Part shown: one piece after another, positions 12,598 to 14,513 of the stretch | How the letters are laid out: each line of letters starts with the position of its first letter | Numbering within the stretch: position 1 is the stretch's first letter | NCBI GenBank assembly: GCA_964498065.1 | Contig: CAZCFZ010000093.1 | Location: forward strand, 1 to 14,513 | Source: FEN-1297 sp964498065 | Lineage (GTDB): Bacteria; Bacteroidota; Ignavibacteria; Ignavibacteriales; Ignavibacteriaceae | Length of the DNA stretch: 14,513 bases | Reading direction: 5' to 3' | Made by a program: the position numbers and the translations under genes | Notes under the pieces: model-generated | What the model saw: only the letters and a program-made list of their open reading frames with translations | The model's database searches: none | What the model was told of the DNA's origin: nothing

Positions 12598-14423
12598 AAA
12601 ACGCAAAATGCTTTGTATTATTATTTTTGTTCGGCTTGATCATAACTTCCAATATCCAAGCTCAGGATAAATTCCCCGAATGGGCTAGAGGCATTGTATG
12701 GTACCAAATATTCCCGGAAAGGTTTGCCGATGGAGACACTTCAAACGATTCGTCGCTTGTTGATAAAGTTGATCTTGAAGCCGGGAGAAAAATTCCCGGC
12801 TGGAAGATAACTAAATGGACGAGTGATTGGTATGCCGAATCAAAATGGGAGAAAAAATTAGGCGGCAGTTTTATAAGTAATCTTTACGAAAGAAGGTACG
12901 GCGGTGATCTGCAGGGAATAATAGATCATCTGGATTATTTAAAAAAATTAGGTGTCGGTGCTATTTATTTAAATCCGGTATTTGATGCCGTATCTCTCCA
13001 TAAATACGATGCTTCGACCTATCATCATATCGATGTTAACTTTGGTCCCGATCCCGAAGGCGATAAGAAAATAATAGCTTCGGAAGATCCTGATGATCCC
13101 TCAACATGGAAATGGACTTCGGCGGATAAACTATTTCTTAAATTAATTGAAGAAGTTCATAAGCTGGGAATGAAAATAATTATTGACGGCGTGTTTAATC
13201 ATACAGGACTACATTTCTGGGCTTTTCAGGATATTATTAAAAATAGAGAGAAATCTAAATATAAAGATTGGTATAAAATAACTTCATTTGGAGATAAGAA
13301 TACCGAACTGAAATACAAAGGCTGGTCAGGTGTAAAATCTTTACCGGAATTCAACAGAACGCAAGACGATCTTGCACCAGGTCCTAAACAGTATATATTT
13401 TATATTACTAAAAGATGGATGGACCCGAATAATGACGGTAACCCATCCGACGGCATTGACGGCTGGAGACTTGATGTGGCTAATGAAATACCTATGGGCT
13501 TTTGGAGAAGCTGGCGGAATCTGGTTAAGTCAATAAATCCTCAGGCATTAATTACCGGGGAACTTTGGGGATTATATACCGAATATGTATCTAAAAACGG
13601 TCCGTTTGATGCTTTGATGAATTACAGTTTTGCTTTTGCAGTCAATCAATTTTTTATAGCTAAAAATAATAAAATTACCGCAGGTGAATTCATAAAAAAA
13701 CTTCAAGAAATAGATAAATCTTACCCTGAAAGAAATTTGGATATGTTACAGAATTTGGTTGATAGTCATGATACTGAAAGAATATCATCAATGATTGCAA
13801 ATCCGGATAGGGAATATGATCATGATGCGGATTATAAAAATCCAAATTATAATGTAGGTGAACCTACACCGGCTGATTATAAAAAGCAGGAATTTATAGC
13901 AGCATTTCAAATGACTTTTCGCGGGGCGCCGATGATTTATTATGGTGATGAAGTAGGAATGTGGGGTGCGGATGATCCTAACGATCGGCAGCCAATGGTG
14001 TGGAGTAATTTAAAGTATGATAATCAAATAATTACTCCGGCATCTGGTTTTAAAAAAGGATTCGGAATTTATAAAGTTGAACAGAACAACGAGCTATTAT
14101 CGTTATACAAAAAAGTTATTAAGATAAGAAATGATAACCCGGCATTAAAATACGGATCATTAAACTTTTTATATTCGAACGACAAAAGATATTCTTTTGC
14201 TTTTGAAAGAGATTTTAATTCGAATAAAATTATAGCGGTATTTAATGCCGGAGATAAGGGAGATGAGTTTGATCTGTCTTTAAATGGGAACAAATATTTA
14301 TATGAAGAATTGATGTCGGGTGAAAAAGGAAACATCTCCGGATCGCCGGAAAGAGGAGCTAGATTGCCGATTCAAATTCCATCCGGAAGTTTTAAAATTT
14401 ATAAACTTTATTCCATGCACTAA
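12594..14423 (+). CDS. Secreted GH13 alpha-amylase-family hydrolase (neopullulanase/cyclomaltodextrinase type)
   Basis: 609 residues. The signal peptide MKNAKCFVLLFLFGLIITS is followed by NIQAQ with cleavage near residue 24, so the enzyme is exported; the Cys at 6 is not in a lipobox. The catalytic barrel starts at once: IVWYQIFPERFADGDTSND (34-52, including a Ca-site loop), YGGDLQGIIDHLDYLKKLGV (102-121), NPVFDAVSLHKYDASTYHHI (127-146). All four GH13 regions are intact: IIIDGVFNHTG (195-205), DGWRLDVANE (289-298; nucleophile D294), ITGELWG (320-326; acid/base E323) and LVDSHDTERI (388-397; stabiliser D393). A maltogenic-amylase-like beta domain closes the protein (about 520-606). It cuts alpha-1,4 bonds (possibly also alpha-1,6) in starch, glycogen, pullulan or cyclodextrins. 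The N-terminal CBM34 domain common in neopullulanases is absent. The ATG overlaps the RmlD stop by 4 nt, giving coupled translation. Confidence 0.92.
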   Translation: MKNAKCFVLLFLFGLIITSNIQAQDKFPEWARGIVWYQIFPERFADGDTSNDSSLVDKVDLEAGRKIPGWKITKWTSDWYAESKWEKKLGGSFISNLYERRYGGDLQGIIDHLDYLKKLGVGAIYLNPVFDAVSLHKYDASTYHHIDVNFGPDPEGDKKIIASEDPDDPSTWKWTSADKLFLKLIEEVHKLGMKIIIDGVFNHTGLHFWAFQDIIKNREKSKYKDWYKITSFGDKNTELKYKGWSGVKSLPEFNRTQDDLAPGPKQYIFYITKRWMDPNNDGNPSDGIDGWRLDVANEIPMGFWRSWRNLVKSINPQALITGELWGLYTEYVSKNGPFDALMNYSFAFAVNQFFIAKNNKITAGEFIKKLQEIDKSYPERNLDMLQNLVDSHDTERISSMIANPDREYDHDADYKNPNYNVGEPTPADYKKQEFIAAFQMTFRGAPMIYYGDEVGMWGADDPNDRQPMVWSNLKYDNQIITPASGFKKGFGIYKVEQNNELLSLYKKVIKIRNDNPALKYGSLNFLYSNDKRYSFAFERDFNSNKIIAVFNAGDKGDEFDLSLNGNKYLYEELMSGEKGNISGSPERGARLPIQIPSGSFKIYKLYSMH

Positions 14424-14460
14424 TTGCGATTAAAATTTCCTTAAACAGGAATCATCTTAG

Positions 14461-14491
14461 CTTTTAAATATTTTAAAAGTTGCTTATTTTT
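14461..14491 (+). terminator. Possible AT-rich terminator hairpin after the GH13 gene
   Basis: CTTTTAAA (14461-14468) pairs perfectly with TTTAAAAG (14472-14479) around TAT, and a T-rich stretch ends in TTTTT (14487-14491). It lies 38 nt after the stop at 14423. A second small hairpin, TTCCT/AGGAA (14437-14451), lies just before it. With two GC pairs or fewer per stem the call is weak. No gene start is visible in the last 90 bases. Confidence 0.3.
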
Positions 14492-14513
14492 GAGAGTGGA
14501 AAATTTCTTTGAA

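Noticed and set aside
14069..14335. A minus-strand frame opposite the C-terminal domain of the GH13 gene
   Set aside because: It is the complement of a real coding region, with no start signal and no recognisable domain.
1..14513. tRNA or rRNA genes, CRISPR repeats, insertion sequences, phage or defence genes
   Set aside because: I read both strands and the gaps for cloverleaf arms, regular repeats with spacers, and transposase or integrase motifs, and saw none.

Overview
The DNA is clearly AT-rich, with very uneven Shine-Dalgarno use: several starts have no recognisable SD, and two genes start with TTG. Gene content fits a free-living member of the Bacteroidota/Ignavibacteria (FCB) side of the tree. 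Supporting points are a BshA-type bacillithiol glycosyltransferase, an Lrp/AsnC gene next to a type I glutamine synthetase, short secreted proteins ending their signal peptide in FA-Q or QAQ, and a GH13 enzyme of the kind seen in such genomes. This assignment is inference; there is no rRNA, tRNA or other phylogenetic marker in the window. I saw no transposase, phage gene, CRISPR array or tRNA.

Layout. (1) 1-697: the 3' part of a parvulin-type periplasmic foldase. (2) 760-4228, plus strand: an O-carbamoyltransferase, an SxtJ-like membrane protein, a 52-residue SxtK/DUF5989-like membrane peptide, a 48-residue lysine-rich protein and a family 2 glycosyltransferase. The first three genes have the same order and nearly the same sizes as sxtI-sxtJ-sxtK of the cyanobacterial saxitoxin cluster. 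Nothing else of saxitoxin synthesis is present, so this looks like the general, poorly understood carbamoylation module joined to a glycosyltransferase, probably acting on a surface glycan or other membrane-associated acceptor. (3) 4345-4914: a small secreted protein of unknown function. (4) 5159-7069: an Lrp/AsnC regulator and glutamine synthetase, with a good promoter candidate in front and a clear intrinsic terminator behind. (5) 7253-10670, minus strand: a tight four-gene operon, transcribed bshA, DNPH1-like nucleotide N-glycosidase, unknown gene, RNA m5C methyltransferase. The gaps are 1, 5 and 7 nt and the last two genes start with TTG. (6) 10821-14423, plus strand, divergent from bshA: PfkB-type kinase, RmlD-like sugar-nucleotide reductase and secreted GH13 alpha-glucan hydrolase, joined by 23-nt and 4-nt overlaps.

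How the genes work together: region 2 looks like cell-surface decoration (carbamoyl transfer plus glycosyl transfer). Region 4 is nitrogen assimilation with its likely local regulator. Region 5 mixes low-molecular-weight thiol synthesis, nucleotide-pool cleaning and RNA modification. Region 6 combines sugar phosphorylation, deoxysugar-nucleotide reduction and export of an alpha-glucan hydrolase. The most interesting item is the sxtI-J-K-like module with its unassigned small partners.
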